Positions 8,268 through 17,604 are shown, counted from the first letter of the stretch. The stretch is DNA of 64,000 bases from Brooklawnia sp937867175 (GCA_036821905.1 DAISIR010000005.1:62001-126000), one strand, 5' to 3'. The notes: generated by a model not told the origin, from the sequence alone. Numbers and translations are program-made.

Positions 8268-8350
8268 CCGATGCGTTCTGCGACTCGGACACCTGTGCGC
8301 CTACGCTCGATAGCACCCAGCCACACAAGCCCACCATAGGAGGGGCCGTC

Positions 8351-8539
8351 ATGACCCAGCAGCACCCCAAGGACACCCTCCAGGCCGATCTGGAGGCACT
8401 CGCCAAGGTCTTCGAGGCCGAAGAGCGAGAGGATCGCCGCAAGGAGGCCCAGCGCCGCCGTGACGGCCTTCCCGAGCCCAAGCGGGACCTCCGCACGTTC
8501 GAGGGCTTCGCGGACGGCGGGGCGGCTCCTCGCGCCTGA
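8351..8539 (+). CDS. Small charged unknown protein (62 aa)
   Basis: 62 residues starting ATG 8351 behind a very strong ribosome site AGGAGGGG (8338-8345). The centre (LEALAKVFEAEEREDRRKEAQRRRDG) is a continuous charged helix, probably a coiled coil. No family is recognised. It lies 83 bases after the membrane protein and may belong to the same unit or be separate. Confidence 0.55.
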   Translation: MTQQHPKDTLQADLEALAKVFEAEEREDRRKEAQRRRDGLPEPKRDLRTFEGFADGGAAPRA

Positions 8540-8557
8540 TCGCCTGATCCCGGGCCG

Positions 8558-8719
8558 CTACCTCTGCGCGATCCACGCCTCCTCCAGCAGCACGCTAACG
8601 ACGGCGTACTCGCTGCGGTCCCGGTCGATGTCGGGCACGAGGTGGGTGAGGCTGTGCGTAGCGCGCTCGGCTGCTTCGAAGACGGCGGAGATCAGTGACT
8701 GCGGGTTGGTCGCTCTCAT
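8558..8719 (-). CDS. Small minus-strand ORF (53 aa), unknown
   Basis: 53 codons on the minus strand from ATG 8719 to TAG at 8558, with a protein-like composition (an amphipathic helix LISAVFEAAERATHSL and an acidic C-terminal half). A second short frame upstream ends in an ATGA overlap with this start. It may be a real small gene or the last piece of a frameshifted gene. Confidence 0.4.
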   Translation of the reverse strand: MRATNPQSLISAVFEAAERATHSLTHLVPDIDRDRSEYAVVSVLLEEAWIAQR

Positions 8720-9043
8720 GCGCCTGGACTGTAGCCAGGTTCTTTGGCCTGGCGCAGTGATGCTTGGTCCTGCGCCCTTGCTTCTCTAGTAACGTCCATG
8801 CTGGAGTTAGGTGATGAGGCGCAGGCGGCTCCGGATTGTGCCAACTACCTGCGAAACCTGTTCTGCGGTCATCTCTCGCAACTACTTGGCACTAGCCCTA
8901 GACGCTGGTGACAGATACGGGTCTACCTGACAGAAGGCTCTGAGTTGGCTGCTCCCCTTGCGTTCAGGCGAATGAGGACGCCCAGCTCCGAGCACCGGCC
9001 GGACGATGCGGGCACCCCGCCGTGGGCATGAGACAGTTGAGGC
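8720..9043. other. 324-base gap with micro-ORFs, likely decayed gene and island edge
   Basis: On the minus strand two very short frames run toward the 53-codon ORF: 8872 to 8807 (21 codons, MTAEQVSQVVGTIRSRLRL...) and 8799 to 8716 (27 codons). Each is in a different frame, as if one gene had been broken by indels. Nothing recognisable is seen on the plus strand; the last 80 bases should hold the promoter of the HAD gene at 9044. This is the probable border between accessory island and core genes; no tRNA or repeat marking an attachment site was found. Confidence 0.3.
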
Positions 9044-9823
9044 ATGACTGAACTGCGCGATCTGACGTGCTGGCTGACTGACATGGACGGCGTCCTGGTG
9101 CATGGAGACCGACCCTTGGCCGGTGCCGCCGAACTGCTGGCCAAATGGCAGGAGACCGGGCGCCGGTACCTCGTGCTGACCAACAACTCCGTCTTCACCC
9201 CCCGTGACCTCGCTGCCCGGCTGGCCCGCTCGGGGCTTGACGTCCCGGAGAAGAACCTCTGGACCTCGGCGATGGCGACCGCCACCTTCTTGACCAACCA
9301 GAGTGGCGAGAAGACGGCGTTCGTGATGGGCGAGGCCGGACTGACCACCGCAATGCACGAATCGGGATTCGTCCTGACCGATGTCGATCCCGAGTACGTG
9401 GTGCTGGGCGAGACAAGAGCGTTGACCTTCGACAACATCACTCGCGCGATCCGGCTCATCAACGCCGGGTCCCGGTTCATCATCACCAATCCAGACACGC
9501 ACGGACCCGACACGACAGGAATCGTCCCGGCAACCGGTGCGTTCGCCGCCATGATCACCGCAGCGACCGGCAAGAAGCCCTACGTCATCGGGAAGCCGAA
9601 TCCCATCATGTTCCGCACGGCTCTCAACCGAATCCAGGCGCACTCCGAGTCGACCGGCATGATCGGCGACACCATGACCACCGACATCGTGGCCGGCATG
9701 GAGGCTGGTCTGACCACGGTGCTCGTCCTCACGGGATCGACCAGCCGCGAAGACATCGCGAGCTACCCGTACCGGCCATCGGTGGTGCTGGAGTCGGTCG
9801 CAGACCTGGTGCCGCTGCTGTAG
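9044..9823 (+). CDS. HAD-IIA family sugar-phosphate phosphatase (NagD-like)
   Basis: 259 residues with all HAD-IIA motifs: the nucleophile motif DMDG at 13-16, motif II TNNS near residue 46, the lysine in IGKPNP near 185, and motif IV GDTMTTDI near 207. NagD-type proteins are cytosolic phosphatases of sugar phosphates and nucleotides and have a cap domain between motifs II and III, present here. Substrate cannot be predicted. It is the first clearly core-type gene after the island. Confidence 0.85.
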   Translation: MTELRDLTCWLTDMDGVLVHGDRPLAGAAELLAKWQETGRRYLVLTNNSVFTPRDLAARLARSGLDVPEKNLWTSAMATATFLTNQSGEKTAFVMGEAGLTTAMHESGFVLTDVDPEYVVLGETRALTFDNITRAIRLINAGSRFIITNPDTHGPDTTGIVPATGAFAAMITAATGKKPYVIGKPNPIMFRTALNRIQAHSESTGMIGDTMTTDIVAGMEAGLTTVLVLTGSTSREDIASYPYRPSVVLESVADLVPLL

Positions 9824-9901
9824 TCGCCGCCCATGACTCGGCAGAGGCAAGACCCTACGCCGCCGGATGACCACGGTCGATGACCAGAAGGGAGCAACCG
9901 A

Positions 9902-10495
9902 ATGAGCAACCAGACCGATGCCGGCACCTTCGACATTGCCTACCGGACCATCGACACACCGGTCGGCAGGCTGCTGCTCGCCCAGACAGGTCGCGGGCTG
10001 CTGCGTGTCGCCTACGAACGTGAGGGCTTCGACGAGGTACTGCAAGAGCTCTCAAGGCGGGTCAGCCCCCGCATCCTGCACTCCCCCAGCCGCCTCGACG
10101 GCCTCGCTGCCCAGTTCGACGAGTACTTCGCCGGCGATCGTCACCGGTTCGACGTTCAGTTGGACCAACGGCTCTCCACAGGGTTCCGCCACAAGGTGCA
10201 GCAGTACCTGCCCCGGATCGACTACGGGTTCACCCACAGCTACAAGCAGGTCGCCGAGAAGGTCGGCAACCCCGCTGCGGCCAGGGCGGTGGGCGCCGCC
10301 TGTGCCACCAATCCCCTGCCCATCGTGGTCCCCTGCCACCGGGTGCTTCGCAGCGACGGTGGGCTGGGTGGCTATGTCGGCGGACTCGACGCCAAGTCAA
10401 CGCTCTTGACTTCGGAGCATGCCCGGTGGGCCACACGGACGGCGGGCCCGCAGACCTCCCGCGAAGACCCCACGACACGACAACCATCGGCGTAG
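9902..10495 (+). CDS. ogt: Methylated-DNA-protein-cysteine methyltransferase
   Basis: 197 residues. The C-terminal domain has the suicide active site VPCHRV (Cys145), the upstream NPLP asparagine and RAVG helix, and the lid GGLGGYVGGLDAK, all typical of O6-alkylguanine repair proteins. The N-terminal RNase H-like domain (about 1-90) is also present. It transfers alkyl groups from guanine or thymine to its cysteine. An SD-like AAGGGAG lies at about 9888-9894. A C-terminal tail of about 30 polar residues exceeds the usual family end. Confidence 0.88.
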   Translation: MSNQTDAGTFDIAYRTIDTPVGRLLLAQTGRGLLRVAYEREGFDEVLQELSRRVSPRILHSPSRLDGLAAQFDEYFAGDRHRFDVQLDQRLSTGFRHKVQQYLPRIDYGFTHSYKQVAEKVGNPAAARAVGAACATNPLPIVVPCHRVLRSDGGLGGYVGGLDAKSTLLTSEHARWATRTAGPQTSREDPTTRQPSA

Positions 10496-10504
10496 TGTCC
10501 CTCT

Positions 10505-10882
10505 ATGGAAACCAGCCACCAGATCCGCGAGAAGACCGCGAGTCGCGCCTTCGAGGCACTCGGACAGAACCCCAGCGACAACCTCGTGCTAATGGTCCAA
10601 TGCCCCCACTCGCATCATCTGGCGGCTATCTACGACACCGCAGCGGGTCACGTCTATCACTCGGTGCTCCATGCCGTCTCCCACGGACGCAAGGACTACG
10701 AAGACCTGGGCCACCACGCGTCCCGGCTCGGGCGCGACTGGTTCGATCTGTTGGATGTCGCCGACCCGGCGGTCAGCGACGACCTTGAGGCCGGTTGTGA
10801 GTGTGGCCCGTACACCCTGTCGCGCCAGCAACTGATCCAACAGATCGCCGATGGCGAGAAGCGGGTCATCGTCGGCGGCTGA
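10505..10882 (+). CDS. Unknown small protein with possible metal-binding Cys/His
   Basis: 125 residues, nine bases after ogt and probably cotranscribed. It has CPHSHH at residues 33-38 and CEC at 98-100, a spacing that could build a zinc site. The C-terminal segment LSRQQLIQQIADGEKRVIVGG is helical. No family name is recognised; similar short actinobacterial proteins exist as uncharacterised entries. Function unknown. Confidence 0.65.
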   Translation: METSHQIREKTASRAFEALGQNPSDNLVLMVQCPHSHHLAAIYDTAAGHVYHSVLHAVSHGRKDYEDLGHHASRLGRDWFDLLDVADPAVSDDLEAGCECGPYTLSRQQLIQQIADGEKRVIVGG

Positions 10883-10980
10883 GCCGTGGCCACCTGATCG
10901 ATGCCGGCGACACCCACACCTAGCTGCTGGCCTGGTTGCGCTGCTGGTCTGTGTTGCACAGTCTGAAACGGTGATTCGCC

Positions 10981-11014
10981 ACTGATTGCCCGGGCCCGGT
11001 GCCGGGCAATCAGT
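10981..11014. terminator. Bidirectional hairpin between convergent genes
   Basis: Perfect 13-bp stem ACTGATTGCCCGG (10981-10993) with 11002-11014, 8-base GC loop. It overlaps the stop codon of the minus-strand protease and lies about 100 bases after the plus-strand gene, so it can end both transcripts. No T-run. Confidence 0.65.
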
Positions 11015-11894
11015 CGTTGAAGGTGTTGAGCCACTCAAGGTCATCGACCCGGTCGACACGGTAGACGCCTCCGGTGCCGGCGCAGGTGTCGTTGTTTCCG
11101 AACGAGGTGACACCGGCGATGACGTTGGACGACCCGATGAAGTTGGGACCGCCCGAGTCGCCGAAACAGGTCCCACCGGTACGTGCATTGTTAGAAAGCA
11201 CCAGCGACCCGTCACCGGTGAATCCGGTGTTGATCTGGTTCAGCTTCGGGTAAGCGACCATGCGCACGCGGTCGGCTTGATTCTTCCAGGACGCCGCATC
11301 GGGGAAACTCCGCTGCAGCCCATAACCGACAGCAGTGAACGTCACGTCCTGCCTACCGCGCTGGGTCGCGAGCTTGTCGAGCAGGTTCAGCTCGGGCAAC
11401 GCACCGTACTCCGGCATGCTGACTTCCTCATCGAGCACCACCACACCCAGGTCGTACAGGTAGAAGGCAGCCTCGTCATACAGCGGATGGGAGTACGGTG
11501 TGCCGGCCACGTCGCCCTGGTCCGGATAATCGTGCGCGGAGGCATCCGTCAGGTCGGCGTCGAACCAGATCTCAACCCGGGCAGCGCCAGCCGTGCAGTG
11601 GCCGGCGGTGAGGAAGATGGTCGGCGAGATGAGCGTTCCGCTGCACCGCCACTGCGGTTCACCCTCGCTATCCTTCGCGACCATCAAGCCGACGTACGGG
11701 TGACCGTTGCCGTCCAGGACCCCGTGGGTGACTGCATTCGCGGGCGCAACGTTGAGTCCCGTCCAAGCCAAGGCCGCAGCCAAGGCGAGGCAGACCCTCT
11801 TGCGCCGAGCTTCGAAACGGCCCCTGGGCACTGGGACAGCTACGGTGGACGGCGCGACCGCGGTGCGGTCCCAAGTACCCAAGGTGAGTTTCAC
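11010..11894 (-). CDS. Secreted trypsin-like serine protease
   Basis: 294 residues from GTG 11894, preceded by AAGGGG; a longer in-frame reading to 12020 lacks a ribosome site. A basic n-region (RRKR) and hydrophobic stretch ending VAPANA give a signal peptide, so the protein is exported. The S1 family triad is visible: LTAGHC (His), DLGVVVLD (Asp) and FGDSGGP (Ser), with paired cysteines around His and Ser. The preceding N-terminal extension of about 35 residues before the hydrophobic core is long for a signal peptide, so the true start could be further in. It follows ptsI on the same strand with an 88-base gap. Substrate unknown. Confidence 0.85.
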   Translation of the reverse strand: MKLTLGTWDRTAVAPSTVAVPVPRGRFEARRKRVCLALAAALAWTGLNVAPANAVTHGVLDGNGHPYVGLMVAKDSEGEPQWRCSGTLISPTIFLTAGHCTAGAARVEIWFDADLTDASAHDYPDQGDVAGTPYSHPLYDEAAFYLYDLGVVVLDEEVSMPEYGALPELNLLDKLATQRGRQDVTFTAVGYGLQRSFPDAASWKNQADRVRMVAYPKLNQINTGFTGDGSLVLSNNARTGGTCFGDSGGPNFIGSSNVIAGVTSFGNNDTCAGTGGVYRVDRVDDLEWLNTFND

Positions 11895-11982
11895 AGCTGA
11901 CCCCTTGTCTTGTCGTGCGAACACAGTTCCAGAATGGGAACACACTAGCCAAGGGGCGCTGCACGAGTGTGAATGGAAGCTG

Positions 11983-13659
11983 TCAGCTGCCAAGGACTTC
12001 CAGCGCGACCGCCTTGGCATCCGCAGCAGTCGTGGCCTGCAGCGCCGCCCCAGCGGCCTGGCGGCACTGCTCGAGCGTCGCGTTGGCCAAGGTAACGCCG
12101 ACGGCAGGGATCGCCGCGGACGCCATCGAGAGCGAGGTCACACCCAGCCCGACCAGAACGCAGGCGAGGACGGGGTCGGCTGCCGCCTCACCGCAGACGC
12201 CCACAGGTTTGCCCAACTTCAGGCCGGCAGCCGCGGTCGAGGCGATCAGCCGTAGCACTGCCGGCTGCCACGGGTCGGTGAGATACGCCAAGTCGGGCGC
12301 CATACGGTCGGCGGCCATCGTGTACTGGGTGAGGTCGTTGGTACCGATCGACATGAAGTCGACCTCATTCAGGAACGCCTCGGCCAGCAGAGCAACTGAC
12401 GGCACCTCCACCATGACCCCGGCAAGCAGTCCTCGCGAGCGCACCGCGGCTGCGAACCGCCGCGCCTCGTCAACGGTTGCGATCATCGGGGCCATCGCCC
12501 AGACCGACGACTTGTCTCCTTGTTGGCCCACGGCCGCTTCGGCGATGCCGTCCAGCTGGTGTTCCAGCAGCCCCTCCCTCGCGAACGACAGACGCACACC
12601 CCGGACGCCGAGCGCCGGGTTCTCCTCATGTGAATGGTCGGCGAAGGGCACGGGCTTGTCAGAGCCGGCGTCCAGCGTCCGGATGACCACCTTCTTGCCC
12701 GGGAAGGCATCAAGCACCTCCCGGTAGATCGCGGCCTGCTCCGGCACGCTGGGTTCGGTCTGGGCGGTCAGGAAGCACAGTTCGGTGCGGAACAGCCCGA
12801 CACCCTCGGCGGGTGACCCAGCAGCGGTGCGAGCACCGGCGCCGTCTTGGACATTGGCCAGCAGTTGCACGTGCTCGCCGGATGCCAGTCGGCCGGGGCC
12901 CTTCCAGGCGCGGACCGTCTCGCGCCTGTTCGCATCGGCGGCCACCAACTCGCGAGCCTCTGCCTCGGCGACGCCCCAGCGAATGGTCCCGGTGGTGCCA
13001 TCCACCAGGATGGCCGTTCCGTCCTCGACCAAGCCGAGATCGGGGGTTGCGACGATGCACGGGATACCCAGCTGCCGGGCGATGATCGCAGTGTGGCTGG
13101 TGGGCCCGCCGAATTGGGTCACCAGCCCGAGGATCTTGCTCGGGTCGAGCCCCGCAGTGTCGGACGGTGCAAGGTCTGGAGCCAGCAGAATGATGGGCTG
13201 GTCAGGTTGCGGTACTCCCGGCTCGGGAAGTCCGAGGATCTCGGCGATGACGCGGTCGCGGATGTCTTTCAGGTCGGTGGTGCGTTCTGCCATCAAGCCA
13301 CCGATCTTCTCGAACTGCGAGACGAATTTGGCGATGGCTTCCGCCGTGGCGGTGGTGGCGGGTTTGCCCGCACCGATCTGGCGGGTGGCCGTGCGAATCC
13401 AGCCGCGATCCTCCGCGAGCGTGGCGGTGGCGGCCAGGACTTCACTGGCGGCCCCGGTGGCGGCGGAGGCTCTGGCGGCGAAGCGTGCTGCGACGGTCTC
13501 GGCTGCCGCACGGAAGCGCTCGGTCTCGGCCGCACGATCTTCCTCGGCGATGATGCGGGTGTCGACAGGGACTTGGGGCGGCTTGCGCGCCCATCCTGCG
13601 GGCGCGTAGGCGATGCCGGGAACGACGCCGGTTCCGGTCAAGAGATCTGCTGCAGTCAT
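11983..13659 (-). CDS. ptsI: PTS enzyme I (phosphoenolpyruvate-protein phosphotransferase)
   Basis: 558 residues, normal length for enzyme I. It starts GTGVVPGIA in the N-terminal domain; the phosphorylated histidine is in GGPTSHTAIIARQ (His189, the same number as in E. coli). The C-terminal PEP-binding barrel shows GVRGVRLS, MVEVPS and FMSIGTNDLTQY with the catalytic Cys in VCGEAA. It takes phosphate from PEP and passes it to HPr. ATG 13659 has GGGTGGG upstream. It is divergent from fruR-fruK-fruA-ptsH, so general and fructose-specific PTS parts share one locus and probably one regulator. Confidence 0.93.
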   Translation of the reverse strand: MTAADLLTGTGVVPGIAYAPAGWARKPPQVPVDTRIIAEEDRAAETERFRAAAETVAARFAARASAATGAASEVLAATATLAEDRGWIRTATRQIGAGKPATTATAEAIAKFVSQFEKIGGLMAERTTDLKDIRDRVIAEILGLPEPGVPQPDQPIILLAPDLAPSDTAGLDPSKILGLVTQFGGPTSHTAIIARQLGIPCIVATPDLGLVEDGTAILVDGTTGTIRWGVAEAEARELVAADANRRETVRAWKGPGRLASGEHVQLLANVQDGAGARTAAGSPAEGVGLFRTELCFLTAQTEPSVPEQAAIYREVLDAFPGKKVVIRTLDAGSDKPVPFADHSHEENPALGVRGVRLSFAREGLLEHQLDGIAEAAVGQQGDKSSVWAMAPMIATVDEARRFAAAVRSRGLLAGVMVEVPSVALLAEAFLNEVDFMSIGTNDLTQYTMAADRMAPDLAYLTDPWQPAVLRLIASTAAAGLKLGKPVGVCGEAAADPVLACVLVGLGVTSLSMASAAIPAVGVTLANATLEQCRQAAGAALQATTAADAKAVALEVLGS

Positions 13660-13778
13660 GTGACCCACCCTTTCAATCAAAGTATTCCCACATCTTGCCA
13701 CAGCAGTCTTTACTCCGCAAGAGTTGCAAACCAACGCAATCTAATGTAAAACAATGGATAACCACATCAGGAGGTTGG
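13660..13778. promoter_or_regulatory. Divergent ptsI / fruR control region
   Basis: A 119-base AT-enriched stretch between two divergent PTS genes must carry both promoters. A direct repeat CCACATC occurs at 13688-13694 and 13762-13768, and AT-rich TAATGT lies near 13742. FruR is the likely repressor acting here, by analogy with other DeoR-controlled fru operons. Individual promoter boxes cannot be assigned firmly. Confidence 0.4.
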
Positions 13779-14552
13779 ATGTACGCGGAAGAACGCCAGC
13801 GGCTGATCGTTTCACTCGCGCACGAGCACGATCGGGTGGCAGTAGCCGAGCTCGCCGGCCGATTCGGTGTCACGACCGAGACAATCCGACGCGACCTCGA
13901 GCTGCTCGACGAACGCGGTCTGCTCCAGCGCGTCCACGGCGGCGCACTCCCCCGCGCGACGGGGATCTTCGCACCCGAGCTCGGCCTCGTGGAGCGGGAG
14001 GCGCACAACATCCCCCAGAAGTCCGCGATTGCCCGTCGTGCGCTTGACTATCTACCTGCCGCGCACGGCAGCATGATCCTCGACGCCGGCACGACAACGG
14101 GCCAACTTGCGGCCCTGCTCCCCGAGGACGCCCCCCTACCCACAGTCATCACCAACTCTGTCGCCATCGCGGCCCTGCTCTCGGCGCAGGACACCACAGA
14201 CGTCCTGATGCTGGGCGGGCGCGTGCGTGGTCTGACCCAGTCTGTGGTTGGCGCGAGCGCCGCGGACGCGCTCGGCCGCCTGCGCGTCGACATCGCATAC
14301 CTGGGCGCCAACGGAATGTCCGCCCAACACGGCTTTTCTACCCCTGACCTCGACGAAGCCATGGTCAAGAGGGCTATGGTCAGCATCGCCCGGCGCGTAG
14401 TGGCTCTGGTCGACAGCTCAAAAATCGGCACCGAATCGCTCCACTCGTTCGCGAGGCTCTCGGACGTGGACGTGCTCATTACTGACGACGGCATCACCGA
14501 CGCGGTGCGTGCCGAATTCACCGAACAAGGAGTGGAGGTAGTGGTCGCATGA
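13779..14552 (+). CDS. fruR: DeoR-family transcriptional regulator of the fructose operon
   Basis: 257 residues. The N-terminal winged helix-turn-helix has the DeoR signature (VAELAGRFGVTTETIRRDLELLDERGLLQRVHGG, given in parts: recognition helix TTETIRRDL near 30-38). The C-terminal DeoRC sensor domain shows GTTTGQLA, LLMLGG-type and AYLGANG motifs that bind sugar phosphates. CAGGAGGTT at 13768-13776 supports ATG 13779. It overlaps fruK by ATGA, so it is cotranscribed with the genes it should control; fructose 1-phosphate is the expected effector. Confidence 0.88.
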   Translation: MYAEERQRLIVSLAHEHDRVAVAELAGRFGVTTETIRRDLELLDERGLLQRVHGGALPRATGIFAPELGLVEREAHNIPQKSAIARRALDYLPAAHGSMILDAGTTTGQLAALLPEDAPLPTVITNSVAIAALLSAQDTTDVLMLGGRVRGLTQSVVGASAADALGRLRVDIAYLGANGMSAQHGFSTPDLDEAMVKRAMVSIARRVVALVDSSKIGTESLHSFARLSDVDVLITDDGITDAVRAEFTEQGVEVVVA

Positions 14553-15511
14553 TCGTCACATTCACGGCCAACCCGAGTCTGGACAAGACTATCGGATTGG
14601 ACGTACCACTAGCCCGGGGTGAGGTCCACCGGGCGATCACCGTCAGCGAAGAGGCTGGCGGCAAGGGCATCAATGTCGCCCGTTGTATCTCCTACGCCGG
14701 TGTCCCGGTCATACCCGTACTGTCATTCGCCGACGGGGGCTTCCTGCCGCTGGTCGAAACCGCCGGCGTCCAGGCTCACGCACGCACGGTGGACGGCCCC
14801 TACCGGGTCCGCACCAACACCGCCATCACCGAACCAGACGGCACGACCACCAAGATCAACGAGCTTGGTCCGGCCCTCAGCGCCGCCCAGGTGGACGCGG
14901 CAACGGCGCTTCTGCTTGATGACGCCCGGGGCGCGGACTGGGTCGTGCTGTCCGGCTCGCTGCCGCCCGGCGCCCCCGACGACTGGTACGCCACCTTGAC
15001 CCCCGCACTGAAACGGCTCGGGTGCAAGGTTGCCATCGACACCTCGGGGGCCGCCTTGGACGCGGTCATCGAGGCTCTGCCAAGTGCTGCGTTCGACTTG
15101 GTCAAGCCCAACTCCGATGAGCTGGCGCAGCTCACCGGTGGTGATGCTGCGGCCTTCGAGGCATCCGCCGAGGCTGGCGAGGTGTCCGCGATCGTCGAGG
15201 CCGGGCGTGCGCTACACGCCCGAGGCATCGCGAACGTGCTCGTCACCCTGGGTGCGGCCGGCGCGGTCCTGGTGAACGCTGAGGGTGCGTGGCATTCCAC
15301 CACCCCGAAAGTCACCGTGCTCAGCACGGTTGGCGCCGGCGACTCCGCGGTCGCCGGATTCGTGCTCGCCGAGGCTGCGGGATACTCACCCGACCGCTGC
15401 CTGGCGAACGCAACGGCCTACGGGTCCGCCGCAGCGGGCCTACCCGGCACCTCTTTGCCCCATCCCGAAGTCGTGCACCCCGATCAGGTGCCCGTCACCC
15501 GTATCGCCTGA
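14549..15511 (+). CDS. fruK: 1-phosphofructokinase
   Basis: 320 residues of the PfkB/ribokinase superfamily. It begins IVTFTANPSLD, typical for 1-phosphofructokinase and tagatose-6-P kinase; GGKGINVA near 39-46 and the C-terminal signature STVGAGDSAVAGF (about 250-262, catalytic Asp) are present. It phosphorylates fructose 1-phosphate delivered by FruA to fructose 1,6-bisphosphate. ATG 14549 overlaps the fruR stop (ATGA). Placement between fruR and fruA fixes the assignment. Confidence 0.92.
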   Translation: MIVTFTANPSLDKTIGLDVPLARGEVHRAITVSEEAGGKGINVARCISYAGVPVIPVLSFADGGFLPLVETAGVQAHARTVDGPYRVRTNTAITEPDGTTTKINELGPALSAAQVDAATALLLDDARGADWVVLSGSLPPGAPDDWYATLTPALKRLGCKVAIDTSGAALDAVIEALPSAAFDLVKPNSDELAQLTGGDAAAFEASAEAGEVSAIVEAGRALHARGIANVLVTLGAAGAVLVNAEGAWHSTTPKVTVLSTVGAGDSAVAGFVLAEAAGYSPDRCLANATAYGSAAAGLPGTSLPHPEVVHPDQVPVTRIA

Positions 15512-15545
15512 CCACCAACCTTCGCCCACGAACAGAAAGGCCCCG

Positions 15546-17567
15546 ATGCAACTCATCACCAATGACCTGGTGGCGCTGGACGCTGACCTCGGCGCCACCA
15601 AGGACGCCGTCATCGCGTCACTCGCCCAGTTGGTCGCAGACGCCGGCCGAGCCGACGCTGCCGGCCTGACGGCCGACGCCATGGAGCGCGAGGGCAAGGC
15701 CGCCACGGGCCTGCCCGGCGGCTTCGCCATCCCACACTGCCGTTCCGCGGCGGTCTCCCAAGCCTCACTCGCCTTCGCACGGTTGTCTCGACCGGTCGAC
15801 TTCGGCGCCAAGGACGGCCCATCCGACCTCGTCTTCCTGATCGCGGCAGCCGCTGACGGCGACGCCGACCACCTGAAGCTGCTGACCCAGTTGGCTCGGG
15901 CGCTGATCAAGAAGGACTTCCTCGCCTCGCTGCGGGCAGCGAAGTCCCCCGATGAGATCGTCGCACTCGTGACAGCCGTCGTGCAGCCAGCCCCCGCAGC
16001 CGCGCCCGTTGCGGCGGCCGTCACCACGGCCACCCAGAAGGTCGAGAAGCCGATCATCGTCGGTGTCACCGCCTGCCCCACCGGCATCGCCCACACCTTC
16101 ATGGCAGCTGACTCCCTCGTTGCAGCAGGCGAAGAGGCCGGGGTGGACGTGCAGATCGAAACCCAGGGATCAGGCGCGGTGACCCCGCTGCCAGCCGAGA
16201 CGATCCGTCGGGCGGCGGCGGTCATCTTCGCCACCGACGTCGGCGTCAAAGATCGGGAGCGGTTTGCCGGGCTGCCCGTGATCGAGTCCGGCGTCAAGCG
16301 CGCCATCAATGAGCCGGCGAAGATGGTGGCCGAGGCGCTCGATGCCTCGAAGAATCCGAACGCCCGGCGCGTCTCGGGAACCTCGGCTGCCTCTGGCGAG
16401 ACCGGCGCCGAAGGCGCCAAACTCGGCTGGGGCAAGCGCATCCAGCAGGCGTTGATGACCGGCGTGTCCTACATGATCCCGTTCGTGGCGGCCGGCGGCT
16501 TGCTCATCGCGCTCGGCTTCCTGCTCGGCGGCTACGACATCGCGTTGGCTCCCAACTGCGACGCGCTGCCCTCCTGGGCCGCCGGAGTGGATGCTGCAAG
16601 CTGCGCCTCGTACGGCTCCCTCGCAGACCTCGCAATCGCCCAAGGCTGGGGCGCCGGCATCTTCTACCTCGGCGCAATCATGTTCAAGATCGGCGGGGCC
16701 GCTTTCGGCTTCTTGGTGCCGGCCCTGTCCGGCTACATCGCCTACGCACTCGCCGGCCGTCCCGGCATCGCCCCCGGCTTCGTCGGTGGCGCGATCTCCG
16801 TCGCCCTCGGCGCCGGCTTCATCGGCGGCCTCATCACCGGCCTCATCGCGGGCCTGCTGGCAATGTGGATCGGCTCCTACAAGGCCCCCCGCTGGCTGGC
16901 CGGTCTGATGCCCGTAGTCATCATCCCGCTGGTGGTGACGCTGCTCACCGGTGGCCTGATGTACATCCTGCTCGGCAAGCCACTCGCCTGGATCACCACC
17001 TCGCTCTACTCCGCCTTGGAGGGCATGTCGGGCGGATCAGCCATTGCACTGGGCGTCGTGCTCGGCCTGATGATGTGCTTCGACCTGGGCGGCCCGGTCA
17101 ACAAGGCCGCCTACCTGTTCGCCACCGCTGGGCTGTCTGCCCAAACAGAGTCCTCATTCCAGATCATGGCCGCTGTCATGGCCGCCGGCATGGTTCCGCC
17201 GCTGGCGATGGCATTGGCGACGACCGTACGCAAGCAGCTGTTCACCGAGCCCGAGATCGAGAACGGCCGCGCAGCCTGGCTGCTTGGTGCTTCCTTCATC
17301 TCCGAGGGCGCAATCCCGTTCGCAGCAGCCGACCCGCTGCGCGTGATCCCCTCGATGATGCTCGGCGGTGCGCTCACCGGCGCGCTGTCGATGGCTCTGG
17401 GAGTCGGCCTTCGGGCACCCCACGGCGGCATCTTCGTGCTGTTCGCGGTGGAGAACCCGATCGGGTTCCTCATCGCACTGATTGCCGGGGTGGTGGTGGC
17501 CGCCGCCGCCGTCATCGCAGCCAAGCAGTTCGGCGCCAAAAAGAGCACCCCGGCACTGGCCTCCTAG
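15546..17567 (+). CDS. fruA: PTS fructose transporter EIIABC
   Basis: 673 residues, three fused domains. EIIA (about 1-150) has the phosphorylated His64 in FAIPHCR. EIIB (about 168-265) has VTACPTGIAHTFMAA with Cys177. EIIC (about 300-665) is a ten-segment membrane domain with long GA-rich helices. A linker rich in Ala and Pro (145-165) separates EIIA and EIIB. The start ATG 15546 follows AGAAAGG; upstream in-frame sequence belongs to fruK. It imports fructose and forms fructose 1-phosphate. Confidence 0.93.
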   Translation: MQLITNDLVALDADLGATKDAVIASLAQLVADAGRADAAGLTADAMEREGKAATGLPGGFAIPHCRSAAVSQASLAFARLSRPVDFGAKDGPSDLVFLIAAAADGDADHLKLLTQLARALIKKDFLASLRAAKSPDEIVALVTAVVQPAPAAAPVAAAVTTATQKVEKPIIVGVTACPTGIAHTFMAADSLVAAGEEAGVDVQIETQGSGAVTPLPAETIRRAAAVIFATDVGVKDRERFAGLPVIESGVKRAINEPAKMVAEALDASKNPNARRVSGTSAASGETGAEGAKLGWGKRIQQALMTGVSYMIPFVAAGGLLIALGFLLGGYDIALAPNCDALPSWAAGVDAASCASYGSLADLAIAQGWGAGIFYLGAIMFKIGGAAFGFLVPALSGYIAYALAGRPGIAPGFVGGAISVALGAGFIGGLITGLIAGLLAMWIGSYKAPRWLAGLMPVVIIPLVVTLLTGGLMYILLGKPLAWITTSLYSALEGMSGGSAIALGVVLGLMMCFDLGGPVNKAAYLFATAGLSAQTESSFQIMAAVMAAGMVPPLAMALATTVRKQLFTEPEIENGRAAWLLGASFISEGAIPFAAADPLRVIPSMMLGGALTGALSMALGVGLRAPHGGIFVLFAVENPIGFLIALIAGVVVAAAAVIAAKQFGAKKSTPALAS

Positions 17568-17604
17568 GTATCCTGCCAATACAACACCTACAAAGGAGTA
17601 CACA

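Noticed and set aside
11895..11950. SOS (LexA) box before the serine protease (GAACTGTGTTCG)
   Set aside because: Spacing is 3, not 4, between GAAC and GTTC, so it does not match the actinobacterial consensus.
12847..13749. 300-codon plus-strand frame opposite ptsI
   Set aside because: Gly/Asp/Arg-rich shadow of the clear PTS enzyme I gene.
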